Shown: positions 34,321-43,818, counted from the stretch's first letter. The stretch: DNA of 64,000 nt from Haliotispira sp965263485 (GCA_965263485.1 CBDHHO010000004.1:1054001-1118000); one strand, 5' to 3'. Numbers and translations: made by a program. The notes: generated by a model from the sequence alone, not told the origin.

Positions 34321-35601
34321 TCAATCGATGCGGTAGAGCTTCTTGATTTTCTCCAGCTCTCCGGCTTCTACTGCTCCGATCGACAATTCGCGCTTCATGT
34401 CGGCAAAGACTTCTAATGTGCGTGCTACATGCTCTTCTGTATGGGCTGCGGTCGGAATCATTCGAAACATCACCAATCCTGGCGGGATGACCGGATAGAC
34501 CACACCGGTGACGAAGATACCCTTCCCGCGCAGATAGGCAAACATTTGGGCCCCGATCTCGTTTCCTCTGGCCGTAGAAGCGTAGACCGCACAGAGCGGA
34601 GATTCGCCAAAGCCCACAGTGTAGCCCAACTCGCGCAGGCCCTCGCGCAAAGCGCGTGAGCGCTGCCACATCAGCTCGCGGCGCCAGTCTTCCCGGCGCA
34701 GCAATTCCAGAGTGTGTTGCAGCGATTTGACATAGAGCATCGGCAGGGATTTGGCAAAGACTTGGGTGCGGGCGTTAAAGGCAATCCAGTCGCAGACGGC
34801 TTTGCTGCTCACCGCAAAGCCGCCAATCGAGGCAAAGGCTTTGGCAAAGGTGCCCAGCACAATGTCTACTTGGTCCTGTACACCGCAGTGATCCGCAGCA
34901 CCTCGACCGTGCCCGCCCACCACTCCCACGCCGTGGGCATCGTCAACAAACAGACGGGCCCGGTATTGTTCTTTCAGGACGCAGATTTCCCTGAGTCGGG
35001 CGATGTCGCCCGTCATGCCGTAGACACCCTCAATGGCGATCAGCACGCCCCCCGAGTGTTTCTTGCGCACGCTCCTGAGCACATTTTCTAGGTCGTCGGG
35101 GTCATTGTGGCGGAAGAAGCGCAGCTGGGCCCGCGAGAGGAAGGCTGCGTCCAGAATGCAGGCGTGGGCCAGTTTGTCGACAATAATAACATCGCCCGGC
35201 CCGGCCAGGGCCGAAATAGTGCCCATTACACCCATGTAGCCAAAGTTAAACAGAATGGCGGCCTCTTTATCCTGCCATCGGGCAAAGGAACGTTCCAGTG
35301 CAATGTGCTCGGAGGTGTTGCCGCTCATCATGCGTGAGCCCATAGGGCTGCTGACGCTGTAGATTTCCAGCGCCTGGCGCGCGACTTGTTGAATGCCGGG
35401 CTCCCCGGCCAAGCCTAGGTAGTTGTTGACCGACCACATAATGTAGCTGCGCCCTTGGTAGTTCATTTGGGGCGCGGGGATGTCGTTGAGTACCGGACGG
35501 GCCACTCCCATTGGGTCGTTCTTGCGAAATTCACCAAAATAGCCCCCGTCACCGTAGCATTTATCGAAAATATCTGGGGATGTCGTGCTCACCTGATTCA
35601 A
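34321..35601 (-). CDS. PLP-dependent alpha-oxoamine synthase, serine palmitoyltransferase-like
   Basis: 426 residues of the KBL/AONS/SPT family, which condenses an amino acid with an acyl-CoA. The fold markers are NNYLGLAGEP, FNFGYMGVMGTISAL, FVDDAHGVGVVGGHGRG and the PLP-lysine motif GTFAKAFASIGGF. The FASIGG form after the lysine is closer to serine palmitoyltransferases than to biotin-pathway AONS (which has GKAFG-GA). No biotin or threonine-degradation genes are adjacent, so a sphingolipid-type or related lipid role is plausible. The exact reaction cannot be decided here. Confidence 0.82.
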   Translation of the reverse strand: MNQVSTTSPDIFDKCYGDGGYFGEFRKNDPMGVARPVLNDIPAPQMNYQGRSYIMWSVNNYLGLAGEPGIQQVARQALEIYSVSSPMGSRMMSGNTSEHIALERSFARWQDKEAAILFNFGYMGVMGTISALAGPGDVIIVDKLAHACILDAAFLSRAQLRFFRHNDPDDLENVLRSVRKKHSGGVLIAIEGVYGMTGDIARLREICVLKEQYRARLFVDDAHGVGVVGGHGRGAADHCGVQDQVDIVLGTFAKAFASIGGFAVSSKAVCDWIAFNARTQVFAKSLPMLYVKSLQHTLELLRREDWRRELMWQRSRALREGLRELGYTVGFGESPLCAVYASTARGNEIGAQMFAYLRGKGIFVTGVVYPVIPPGLVMFRMIPTAAHTEEHVARTLEVFADMKRELSIGAVEAGELEKIKKLYRID

Positions 35602-35819
35602 GGTTCACCTCGTTGTTAAAAAAAACTCTGAAAATCCACTCCCCCTGCCCCCCTGCGGAGCAAAAAATTTCCTGCGACAGTCGGGAAAGGGAAGCAGGCT
35701 ATATTTACCGAATTGTAAAGGATCCTGGGCATAGGAGAAAAAATGTGTGCCGAAAAGGACCTGCCGCCTTTCCTCCGCCTTTCCCTTGGCAGAGCTGCTT
35801 CAAAACTGAACCTGGCCCG

Positions 35820-35848
35820 TCATCAAAAGCGAATTTTTAGAGGTGCCC
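35820..35848 (+). repeat. Solo TNNA repeat right end
   Basis: AAAGCGAATTTTTAGAGGTGCCC followed by TAAA. The stretch 35602-35957 otherwise contains no gene I can support. Confidence 0.7.
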
Positions 35849-35957
35849 TAAAGAAATTCGGGAAAATGGGCCGGGAAACTTGAAGATCCCGTGAGCGTTT
35901 ACTCTGCCCGGCTTTAGCAACCGATTCCATCCGGTAAGGCCGGGCAGTCTACCGGTA

Positions 35958-36071
35958 AGCGCTAAAAATTCCAATTCCTCACTGAGAGGCGATCTGGTTG
36001 CCGAATACAGGCTCTGCCTTACGGCAACCAGATCGCCGTTTCAAGCAAAATTGGAATTTTTAGAGGTCCCC
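35958..36071. repeat. Degenerate TNNA repeat element overlapping the gltB stop codon
   Basis: Left end eroded (AGCGCTAAAAATTCC), right end intact (GGAATTTTTAGAGGTCCCC to 36071), followed by TTTA. The interior contains a 15-bp-arm hairpin (GCGATCTGGTTGCCG and its complement). Read on the minus strand, the right end supplies the last codons and the stop of gltB (AAA GGG GAC CTC TAA). Confidence 0.85.
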
Positions 36072-39000
36072 TTTAGAGCTTTCCTCCACATGCTCCGATG
36101 CTTTGCCGGGCTCCGGCAGTCGCTGTTCCGCTGCCAATTGCTCCAGTACTCGCTTATACTCAGTGGCAATCGCGCGCACAAACTGCTGTTGGCTCTGCTG
36201 CCAAGTATCGAGCAGCTGCCGGGCCGCGCTGCTGTTGGTGTAGCGCCAATGCAGTTCCAGCTGTCCTCGCAGCCAGTTGAGCTCACAAGGAAAGTCCGTC
36301 AGAGCCGCCAATTCGATCTGTTGTAAGTTGCAGCGGCTCTCAAAACAGCCCTCCCGGTCCCAGACATAGGCGATACCGCCGCTCATACCGGCACCGAAAT
36401 TGAGCCCGGTCGGGCCCAGAACCACCACCCGGCCTCCGGTCATGTATTCGCAGCCGTGGGCCCCCAGTCCTTCGACCACAGCAGTCGCGCCGCTGTTGCG
36501 CACCGCAAAACGCTCTCCTGCTTGTCCGGCGATATAGGCCGTGCCCGCAGTCGCGCCAAACAGGCAGACATTGCCGGCGATCAAGCCCCGCTCCTGAGTC
36601 TCGGGACTGCACTGCCCCCCATCTTGATCTCGGCTTTGATTCCGAAATGGATAGAGGATCAGCCGGGCCCCCGAGAGACCCTTGCCAAAGTAATCATTGC
36701 TCTCGCCCTCAAGTTCCAGTTGCAAACCGTGGGCGGCAAAGGCCCCGAATGACTGCCCAGCCGTGCCGGTAAACTTCAAGTGAATGCTTTTGTCCGGCAG
36801 CCCGGCGCTGCCCCAGTGCTTGCTGATGTGATAGCTGATATTGGTGCCCACCGTACGGTGCGAGTTTCCGATGCTCCGCTCGTGATAAAAAGGCCGTCCG
36901 TTTGGCTCGCGCAACCGGGCAAAGCCCGGCCCCAAGGCTTCCTGACAGAGGCGCAGCAGTTCGGGTTCCATAGTGTAGGAGTCAGAGAGGTCGGGACCGC
37001 GCTCAAAGTGACGAGGCAGCTCGCGGTCTGCCGCATTGGCCACGCTCTCCAGCAGCGGAGCCAAGTCGATATGCTTATTGCGCAGTACCGAGTTCTGCGG
37101 GTCGGGCTCTAGTAAGTCAGCACGTCCTACCAGCTCATCAAAGCTGCGGTAGCCCAGCCGGGCCATCAGCTCGCGCAGTTCGCGGGCGATAAAACGCATC
37201 ATGTTCTCAACGTGATCAGGCAGCCCGGTAAAACGCTCACGACAACGCTTATCCTGGGTAGTGATGCCCACCGGACAACTATTGGTGTGACACTTACGCA
37301 TCATGATGCAACCCAGAGCCACCAGACACGAAGTGCCAAAACCAAATTCTTCGGCGCCCAGCAGTCCGGCGATCAGCACATCGCGCCCGGTCCTGAGTTG
37401 GCCGTCGCACTGGATGCGCACCCGGTCGCGTAAATGGTTGCGCCGAAGACTTTGCTGTGTCTCGGCCAAGCCCAACTCCCAATAGCTGCCAGCATGCATC
37501 AGCGATGAGAGCGGCGAAGCCCCGGTACCGCCTTCATGCCCTGAAATCAAAATGTTGTTGGCCTTACCTTTGGCTACTCCGGCGGCCACCGTGCCCACAC
37601 CACTTTTGGCCACCAGCTTGACCGAAATATCGGCCACCGGGTTGGCACAGCGCAAGTCGTAGATCAACTGAGCCAAGTCTTCAATCGAATAAATATCGTG
37701 GTGCGGCGGCGGCGAAATCAAAGTCACGCCGGGGGTCGAATGGCGCACCCGGGCAATCTCTTCATCGACTTTCTGTCCGGGCAACTGGCCGCCCTCACCC
37801 GGCTTGGCTCCTTGGGCCATTTTGATTTGCAGTTCATCGGCGTTGGCCAAGTAGTAGCTGCTCACACCAAAGCGTCCCGATGCGATCTGCTTGATGCGAC
37901 TGCGCCGGTCATCGCCATTGGGCAGTAGCTCATAGCGCACCGGATCCTCGCCGCCCTCGCCCGAATTACTGCGCGCTCCGATGCGGTTCATGGCAATGGC
38001 GATGGCCTCATGGGCTTCTTTGCTCAACGAACCGTAAGACATGGCTCCGGAGACGAAACGCCGCAGGATCTGTTCTTCACCTTCCACATCAGCGAGCGCG
38101 ATCGGCTCCCGGTCGCTCTGGAGGCGCAGCAGACCGCGCAGGGTATTGTACTTGCCCGCCCGATTGGTTTCGGTGCTGTACTTTTGGAATATCTGGTAAT
38201 CATTTTCCCGCACAGCGCGCTGCAAGTAGACAATCGACATCGGGCTCAGCAGTTGGTTGCCCTCATCTTCAGCAATTTCTTCCCCTCCGGGTTCCCCATT
38301 GATATTTTCGTTGAGACTCTGCCCGGGCTTCGGGTTCCGTTTGATGCGTCCCGGACTCTTCTCAGACTGTAGCTGCGGATACAGCCTCAGACTGCGGCGC
38401 AGTCGCTGACTGCCGCTGAAGCCCAGGTTGTCCTTGCTCAGAGCCCGCTTTTGGGGCTGCCAGGCCATAGAGTGCTGCAAAATCAGCTCGCACTCCAGCT
38501 CGGCAAAGCCCTTGCCCCGGATTGGGTGGGGCGTGCCGGGAAAGCACAATTCAACCACTTCAGAGCCCAGACCCAGGATTTCGTAGAGCTGGCTGTTCTG
38601 GTAGCTCTGCATGGTCGAAACACCCATTTTGGACATGACCTTGAGCAGCCCTTTTTTTGCGGCGGCGATGTAATTGGCACAGGCCTGCTGCAAGTCATTC
38701 CGTTCCAGCAAATTGCGCTGACACAGCCCGACCAAGCCCCGGTAGGCCATATAGGGCGCAATGAAATTGGCTCCATAGGCCAGTGCCGTGGCAAAGTGAT
38801 GAACGCTGAACAACTCGCCGCCTTCTAGGCCGATGGCGACCTGATGGCGCAGCCGTTGCCGCACCAAGTGCTGCTGAACCGCGCCGAGGGCCAGTAATAC
38901 AGGCAGGGCCGTGTGCTGTGCACTGACTTCGCGGTCGCTGAGCAGCAGAACTGCACATTGCTGACTCTCCTGTGCTCTGCGGGCGGCAGTTTCGGCCTCG

Positions 39001-41000
39001 CCGCAGACGCGCTGCAACTGTTCCCGCAGCACCCGGCCCGCTGCCTGCTTTTCTCTCTGCTCTGCCGCCGGAGCTTCAAAGAGCAGCGGGATGCGGCACA
39101 GCGCAAAGCCGCTTTTATGCAAGAGCCGTTCTTTCAGTCGCTCCAGATCCGCCGGGCCGAAGATCGGGTGCTCCAGTTTCAGTACATGAGAATGCCGGGG
39201 CCCTTCGCGCAGCAGATTGCCCTGCACTCCCAGAAAACCGGAGAGCGACATTACCGCTGTCTCGCGGTAGGGGTCGATCGGGGGGTTCGTGACCTGGGCG
39301 AAGGTCTGACGGAAATAGCCGCTCAGGGGCTGGGCGATCTGCTCGGCAGTACTGCGCAGCAGCCCGCTCATGGCCAGCGGGCTGGCCATCGAGCCGATGG
39401 GCTCGGCGGCAGTTTCGGCCATCGGGGCCAGGATGTCGCGCAGGTCCTCGTAGCTGTAGTAGAAATTGTGCAGTTGTCCGGCCAGGCGGAGCCTGGCCTC
39501 AGATTCTGTGCCACTCGGCCCAAACAGCACGGAAGCAGACGGCAGCTCACAGCTCAGGGCAAAGTTCTCGGCGTGAGACTTGGCCCAACGGCCATAGGGT
39601 TGGGCCGCCGCCAATTCGCTCTTGAGCTGGCGGTCAAAGCGCAGTTCGCCGCGCTCCAGATCGAGTGAGAGCAGTTTGCCGGGCGAGAGCTTGCCCTGCC
39701 GGGCAATGTTTTCCGGTGCCAGTTGCAGCACACCCGCTTCGGAAGCCAGGATCAGGCGCCCGTCCTTCGTGATGGTAAAGCGCGCGGGGCGCAGGCCGTT
39801 GCGGTCCAGAATGGCGGTGACTTCACGTCCGGTAGTGCCCACGATGGCCGCCGGGCCGTCCCATGGCTCCATGAGCATAGAGTGATAGTGGTAGTAGTCC
39901 CTGACTTCCGGGGGCAGGTCGGTGCCCTGGCCAAAGGGTTCGGGTACCAACATGCTGAGTACATGGGGCAGGCTGCGCCCGTGATGCACCAAAGCTTCAA
40001 CCGCTTCGTCCAGAAGCGCCGAATCCGAACAGCCTTCACTCAAAGTCGGTGCCAGCTCACGCGCAAGCGGGCCCAGGCGCGGGCTGTCAAAACTGGCTTC
40101 GCGGATGCCAAAAGAATGCAGGTTGTGCTGAATGGTGTTGATCTCGCCGTTGTGGGCCAGGTGCCGGAAGGGGTGGGCCAAATACCACTGGGGCAGGGTA
40201 TTGGTGCTGTAGCGCTGGTGCACCAGCGCGTAGGCCGAACGCAGTACCGGGTTTCGCAAGTCCGGGTAGAATTCTTCCAGCTGCGGTGCGGTGAACATGC
40301 CCTTGTAGACCAGCAGGCTGGAGGAAAAGCTGCAAAAATACAGTTCATCCGGGCCCAGACCGCAACGCCGAGTCGCTATTTCGATGCGGCGGCGCAGAAA
40401 ATAGATGGCGGCATCGCGTTCACGCCAGTCGATCTCGGCCGGATTAAAGCGCACGGCCAGCTGATAGATGGCAGGCATGGCCCCGCGCGCCAGTTTTCCC
40501 AGTATTCCGGCCTCAACCGGCACTTCACGCCAGCCCATTGGTTGCAAATCTTTGAGCAGGAGGCCATCAGTGCCCAAAATACAGGTTTCGATCAGCTCCT
40601 GCAGCTCCCGCACGCGCCCGGGAGCCAGAAACAGCATGGCAATGGCATACTTGTCCGCAGAGCAGGCTGCCAGCCGGGGAAAGATCTCGGCGGCAAATTC
40701 GTGCCTGAGCTGCAGTGAGATACCCGCCCCGTCCCCGGTGCTGCTGTCTCCGCCGATGGCTCCGCGGTGTTCGAGACGGCGCAGGATTTCTAGGCCCTGC
40801 TGCACGATTTCGTGTCGGGCCCGGCCGTCAATTTGGGCGACCAGGCCGACCCCGCAGGCATCGTGCTCGTAGCTGCGACGGTACAAACCGCACTCCTCAA
40901 AGTGCTGTGCCGTGCCGCGAAGCTCCCGGGAAGTTTCCTTTGCTGTCTGTCTGCCTGCCGGCCCTTGCTGTACAGAGGCTCGTACTGAGGGTTCTGCCAC
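36060..41000 (-). CDS. gltB: Glutamate synthase large subunit
   Basis: About 1646 residues. The propeptide ends before CGVGLVA, so Cys49 becomes the N-terminal glutaminase nucleophile. The order glutamine amidotransferase, central domain, FMN-binding synthase domain (GEGGEDPVRYE, KPGEGGQLPG, SGHEGGTGASPLSS) and C-terminal GXGXG beta-helix is complete, and the 3Fe-4S cluster motif CIMMRKCHTNSC is intact. It makes glutamate from glutamine and 2-oxoglutarate. It is longer than the 1486-residue E. coli mature subunit, with an insertion near residue 900-940. No gltD is adjacent. The start is GTG at 41000 with GGAG upstream; a TTG at 41054 is possible but lies in a repeat. The final residues KGDL and the stop come from a repeat end. 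Confidence 0.93.
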   Translation of the reverse strand: MAEPSVRASVQQGPAGRQTAKETSRELRGTAQHFEECGLYRRSYEHDACGVGLVAQIDGRARHEIVQQGLEILRRLEHRGAIGGDSSTGDGAGISLQLRHEFAAEIFPRLAACSADKYAIAMLFLAPGRVRELQELIETCILGTDGLLLKDLQPMGWREVPVEAGILGKLARGAMPAIYQLAVRFNPAEIDWRERDAAIYFLRRRIEIATRRCGLGPDELYFCSFSSSLLVYKGMFTAPQLEEFYPDLRNPVLRSAYALVHQRYSTNTLPQWYLAHPFRHLAHNGEINTIQHNLHSFGIREASFDSPRLGPLARELAPTLSEGCSDSALLDEAVEALVHHGRSLPHVLSMLVPEPFGQGTDLPPEVRDYYHYHSMLMEPWDGPAAIVGTTGREVTAILDRNGLRPARFTITKDGRLILASEAGVLQLAPENIARQGKLSPGKLLSLDLERGELRFDRQLKSELAAAQPYGRWAKSHAENFALSCELPSASVLFGPSGTESEARLRLAGQLHNFYYSYEDLRDILAPMAETAAEPIGSMASPLAMSGLLRSTAEQIAQPLSGYFRQTFAQVTNPPIDPYRETAVMSLSGFLGVQGNLLREGPRHSHVLKLEHPIFGPADLERLKERLLHKSGFALCRIPLLFEAPAAEQREKQAAGRVLREQLQRVCGEAETAARRAQESQQCAVLLLSDREVSAQHTALPVLLALGAVQQHLVRQRLRHQVAIGLEGGELFSVHHFATALAYGANFIAPYMAYRGLVGLCQRNLLERNDLQQACANYIAAAKKGLLKVMSKMGVSTMQSYQNSQLYEILGLGSEVVELCFPGTPHPIRGKGFAELECELILQHSMAWQPQKRALSKDNLGFSGSQRLRRSLRLYPQLQSEKSPGRIKRNPKPGQSLNENINGEPGGEEIAEDEGNQLLSPMSIVYLQRAVRENDYQIFQKYSTETNRAGKYNTLRGLLRLQSDREPIALADVEGEEQILRRFVSGAMSYGSLSKEAHEAIAIAMNRIGARSNSGEGGEDPVRYELLPNGDDRRSRIKQIASGRFGVSSYYLANADELQIKMAQGAKPGEGGQLPGQKVDEEIARVRHSTPGVTLISPPPHHDIYSIEDLAQLIYDLRCANPVADISVKLVAKSGVGTVAAGVAKGKANNILISGHEGGTGASPLSSLMHAGSYWELGLAETQQSLRRNHLRDRVRIQCDGQLRTGRDVLIAGLLGAEEFGFGTSCLVALGCIMMRKCHTNSCPVGITTQDKRCRERFTGLPDHVENMMRFIARELRELMARLGYRSFDELVGRADLLEPDPQNSVLRNKHIDLAPLLESVANAADRELPRHFERGPDLSDSYTMEPELLRLCQEALGPGFARLREPNGRPFYHERSIGNSHRTVGTNISYHISKHWGSAGLPDKSIHLKFTGTAGQSFGAFAAHGLQLELEGESNDYFGKGLSGARLILYPFRNQSRDQDGGQCSPETQERGLIAGNVCLFGATAGTAYIAGQAGERFAVRNSGATAVVEGLGAHGCEYMTGGRVVVLGPTGLNFGAGMSGGIAYVWDREGCFESRCNLQQIELAALTDFPCELNWLRGQLELHWRYTNSSAARQLLDTWQQSQQQFVRAIATEYKRVLEQLAAEQRLPEPGKASEHVEESSKGDL

Positions 41001-41030
41001 CTTGCTCTCCGTCTCTTTACCTTGTGTGTA

Positions 41031-41133
41031 GGGGGACTGTCCCAAAAATTCCAATTCCGCGCCGGGCGGCGGTTCTTCTCTGCGAGCAGGGGTTTTGCAA
41101 GATTTGCAGGAAGGTTCTGTTTTAGAGGTACCC
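41031..41133. repeat. Degenerate TNNA repeat between fucU and gltB
   Basis: Left end GGGGGACTGTCCCAAAAATTCC, right end TTTTAGAGGTACCC, then TAAA. Only about 100 bp, interior largely lost. Its right edge provides the G of the fucU stop codon TAG. Confidence 0.78.
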
Positions 41134-41579
41134 TAAAGAACACCCTTCTTCAAGATGATATTTGCGTAAATCTCGCCGTCTCCCGTAGAGATAACGGCGC
41201 AGGCGCGCTCGGCGCGCTCATAGAAGACAAAGCGTTCCAACATGGCAAAGCCACCAAACCCGGGTTCACAGCACCGGATGATTCCCTCATATTCCTCCCA
41301 GCGTTTGGGGCTGGGCAGCCTGTCGCGATCCTGCGGGGTGAGCTCCATCAGGAAGACGGGCTGCGGCACATACTGATCCAAGGGAAACAGTTGCATGAGG
41401 GCTTCCAGCACTGCCGGCACGCTGTGGCCGTCACAGCGGAGCAGCGGGGCTTGGGCCACTTTGGCGATGCGGGCCGCGGGAAAGTTGCCGTCGCCGATCA
41501 CCAGCTCATCACCGTGACCCATTTCCATCAATACTTTAAGCAAGTCCGGCGGTAAAATGGATGGTATTCCTTTTAGCAT
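41133..41579 (-). CDS. fucU: L-fucose mutarotase family protein (FucU/RbsD)
   Basis: 148 residues, FucU/RbsD size. Family features are the N-terminal LLKVLMEMGHGDELVIGDGNFPA (catalytic His in MGHGDE) and the C-terminal YANIILKKGV. It would interconvert the anomers of L-fucose or L-rhamnose before phosphorylation. It lies 19 bp after rhaB, so it is the third gene of a rhaD-rhaB-fucU unit. The stop codon TAG is formed at the junction with a repeat element. Confidence 0.88.
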   Translation of the reverse strand: MLKGIPSILPPDLLKVLMEMGHGDELVIGDGNFPAARIAKVAQAPLLRCDGHSVPAVLEALMQLFPLDQYVPQPVFLMELTPQDRDRLPSPKRWEEYEGIIRCCEPGFGGFAMLERFVFYERAERACAVISTGDGEIYANIILKKGVL

Positions 41580-41598
41580 GGTTCTACTCCGTTCTCTC

Positions 41599-43005
41599 TC
41601 ATAAGAAACTGTGGGAACCTCTAACTGTTTCTGACTGTCTCAATATACTGCGGTATTCACTGAGGTCGGCGACCTTTTGGTGATGGAGGAACTGCAAGGC
41701 CGCATTGCCCAGTACCGAAGCCTCGACCGCCCCCAGTTCGATTCGGCGGGCGCAGACTTGCTGCAACTCCCGCATAAAATGCCCATCACAGCACCCGCCG
41801 CCGACCGCGTGAATCGTTGTGAGCCGTTTGCCGCTGAGCTGCTCCAGACTACTCAGGTGCCGGGCACAGGCCAAGGCCATACTGCGGTAGACAATGCGCA
41901 GTAACTCGCCGCGCGAACAGCTTTTGCCCAATAGCTGCCTCAGAGCAGCCTCCATTGATGCAGGCAGCAGCAGGCTCTCGTTCTCAACATCAAATTCGGC
42001 TGGCTTCTGTAGCGTGCTCTGCATGGTGAGCTCGGCCAGCTCAGGGTAGTCAAGACTCCATTCCTTACAAAGCCGCTGGAGCAGCCAGAAGCCGCAGAAG
42101 GTTTTCTGCACCCGGTGTCCGCCAAGGGCCGCGCCCTCATTGCCAATGCCCTGTTCCCGGGCCGTGGAACCAAGCCGGGGCTGTGGCTCTACGAGGCCCA
42201 TGATAAACCAAGTTCCGCAGATCAGAAAACAGGAATCCGCTCCCAACTCAATGCTGGCCGCCGCAGCGGCCGTATCGTGAGAAGCCACCTTCAGCAGGGG
42301 AACGGGTGGGCCAAAAGATTCTGCAAGCGTTCCCGCAAGGCAGGGGGCTTCGACAATTGCGGGAAAAATCTGCCGGGGCAGGCCGACTTTATCGATCAGA
42401 TCCCAGTCCCAGTTCCGCCGCTGCGCATCGCAGAGCCCTGAAGTGGAGGCAATGCAGTATTCCGCAGTCCGCCGGGCCTGTTCGCCCCCAAGAAGGTAGA
42501 GCAGAAAGTCCGGGGTGAAGAGGAAAGAATGAATCTGCGGATTCAGGGGGATATCGTGGTAGAGCTGGTAGATGCTGTTGAACGGGAAGTATGCGTTGCC
42601 TCCCGCAGCGTAAAGCTCGGCGAGCGACACTTTGGCGTGCAGCGCTTCAATAGAAGAGGTGCTGCGCTCGCTGCGGTAGCAATATGGAGCGCGCAGCAGT
42701 TGGCCATCCGCCCCGAAGTAGGCCATATCGGCACCCCAGGTGTCGACACCGATGCTCAGTACCTGCCAGTGCTGCTCTTTGGCCCGGACAAAGGCCCGCT
42801 TCAGGCCCGTTGCCATCTCCTTGAGCCAGAGCTGCGGCTGCCAGCACAGCTCAGTATCATGCACCGCTTCATTGGGAAAGCGGTGCACTTCTTCACAGGT
42901 GATGTACTTCTGCTGCCCCGGGAGAGACTGTCCCCGCTCAAGAGTGACTGCCATCAAACGACCGCTGCCGGCCCCAAAGTCAAAGCACAGAACGGTTTCG
43001 CGCAT
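41599..43005 (-). CDS. rhaB: Rhamnulokinase
   Basis: 468 residues, FGGY kinase of the RhaB type: FDFGAGSGRLMAV at the N-terminus (phosphate motif), VDTWGADMAYFG, SHDTAAAAASIELG, CGTWFIMGLV, and HAVGGGCCDGHFMRELQQVCARR at the C-terminus. It phosphorylates L-rhamnulose at O1. Its neighbour upstream is the cognate aldolase rhaD (12-bp gap). No rhaA isomerase or rhamnose transporter is in view. Confidence 0.9.
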   Translation of the reverse strand: MRETVLCFDFGAGSGRLMAVTLERGQSLPGQQKYITCEEVHRFPNEAVHDTELCWQPQLWLKEMATGLKRAFVRAKEQHWQVLSIGVDTWGADMAYFGADGQLLRAPYCYRSERSTSSIEALHAKVSLAELYAAGGNAYFPFNSIYQLYHDIPLNPQIHSFLFTPDFLLYLLGGEQARRTAEYCIASTSGLCDAQRRNWDWDLIDKVGLPRQIFPAIVEAPCLAGTLAESFGPPVPLLKVASHDTAAAAASIELGADSCFLICGTWFIMGLVEPQPRLGSTAREQGIGNEGAALGGHRVQKTFCGFWLLQRLCKEWSLDYPELAELTMQSTLQKPAEFDVENESLLLPASMEAALRQLLGKSCSRGELLRIVYRSMALACARHLSSLEQLSGKRLTTIHAVGGGCCDGHFMRELQQVCARRIELGAVEASVLGNAALQFLHHQKVADLSEYRSILRQSETVRGSHSFL

Positions 43006-43017
43006 GTGAGATCCTTG

Positions 43018-43818
43018 TTATTGTTCCAGCAATACAGTGTTGAATACGAACCCGTAGCGGTCACCCAGCTTTTTCATCTCAAAAGCCGACACCGGGGCGA
43101 GCTCGCCCCCCACAGCCATAATTTTCAATACGATCTGAGCGGACTTTTCGACGGCTTCAAGCAGACCAAAACCGCTATCCAAGTCGCTGTGACTGACAAA
43201 AGTACCGTGGCGATACCACATAATCACGCGAAAATCCTGCATTTTTTGGGCAGTGCTCTTCCCGATTTCCACCGTCCCGGGGGTAAAGTAGGGTACGACT
43301 CCCACTCCTTCGGGAAACAGCAGGGCGCATTCGGGCATCGGCATCCACAGGTGATTGGAGAATGCCCTGTCGGTGGGCGGCAGCTTAAATGAAAGTGCGA
43401 TCATGTTCGGCTGATGGCAGTGCATAATAACCCGCTCTTTGCCGCCGCTCAGGGCTTTGCGAACTTTGTGGCCGAGCAAGTGCGTGGATATCTCGCTGGT
43501 CGGTTGGGCCCGGCCCCAGTACCGGGTATAGCTGTGACCGTCATCGGTGATGCGGATCATGGCCAGGTTCTCTTCAGGAGCTTCCTGAATGTGCAGAAAG
43601 AACTTGCCGGTGCCGGTACACAAAAAATACTCTCCCGCCAGGCTGCCCGCATCAAAGTCCAGAGGGACTTCGGTTCCCGCTTGCAATGCAGAACCAAAGG
43701 CGGATACTTCTTCGGCGCTCATGCGCACGCTGATGTTGCCACCGTTGTATTCGTTCCAGCCCTTCTGCCACATGATCTGGGTGATGTGGCCCAACCGTGT
43801 CAATACATGCTCGCTCAT
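43018..43818 (-). CDS. rhaD: Rhamnulose-1-phosphate aldolase
   Basis: 266 residues, near the 274 of E. coli RhaD. The class II aldolase features are KGWNEYNGGNISVRM (phosphate loop), the metal-binding MHCHQPN, a third His in MWYRHGTFVSH, and the RhaD-specific TGTGKFF and RYWGRAQPTSEISTHLLGH. It splits rhamnulose-1-phosphate to dihydroxyacetone phosphate and lactaldehyde. The frame is open to 44004 through repeat sequence; the ATG at 43818 with AAGGA upstream is the real start, 17 bp from a solo repeat end. Confidence 0.9.
   Translation of the reverse strand: MSEHVLTRLGHITQIMWQKGWNEYNGGNISVRMSAEEVSAFGSALQAGTEVPLDFDAGSLAGEYFLCTGTGKFFLHIQEAPEENLAMIRITDDGHSYTRYWGRAQPTSEISTHLLGHKVRKALSGGKERVIMHCHQPNMIALSFKLPPTDRAFSNHLWMPMPECALLFPEGVGVVPYFTPGTVEIGKSTAQKMQDFRVIMWYRHGTFVSHSDLDSGFGLLEAVEKSAQIVLKIMAVGGELAPVSAFEMKKLGDRYGFVFNTVLLEQ

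Noticed and set aside
39723..40718. 331-codon frame on the plus strand inside gltB
   Set aside because: Antisense shadow of a GC-rich conserved gene; no recognisable motif, and gltB on the other strand is certain.
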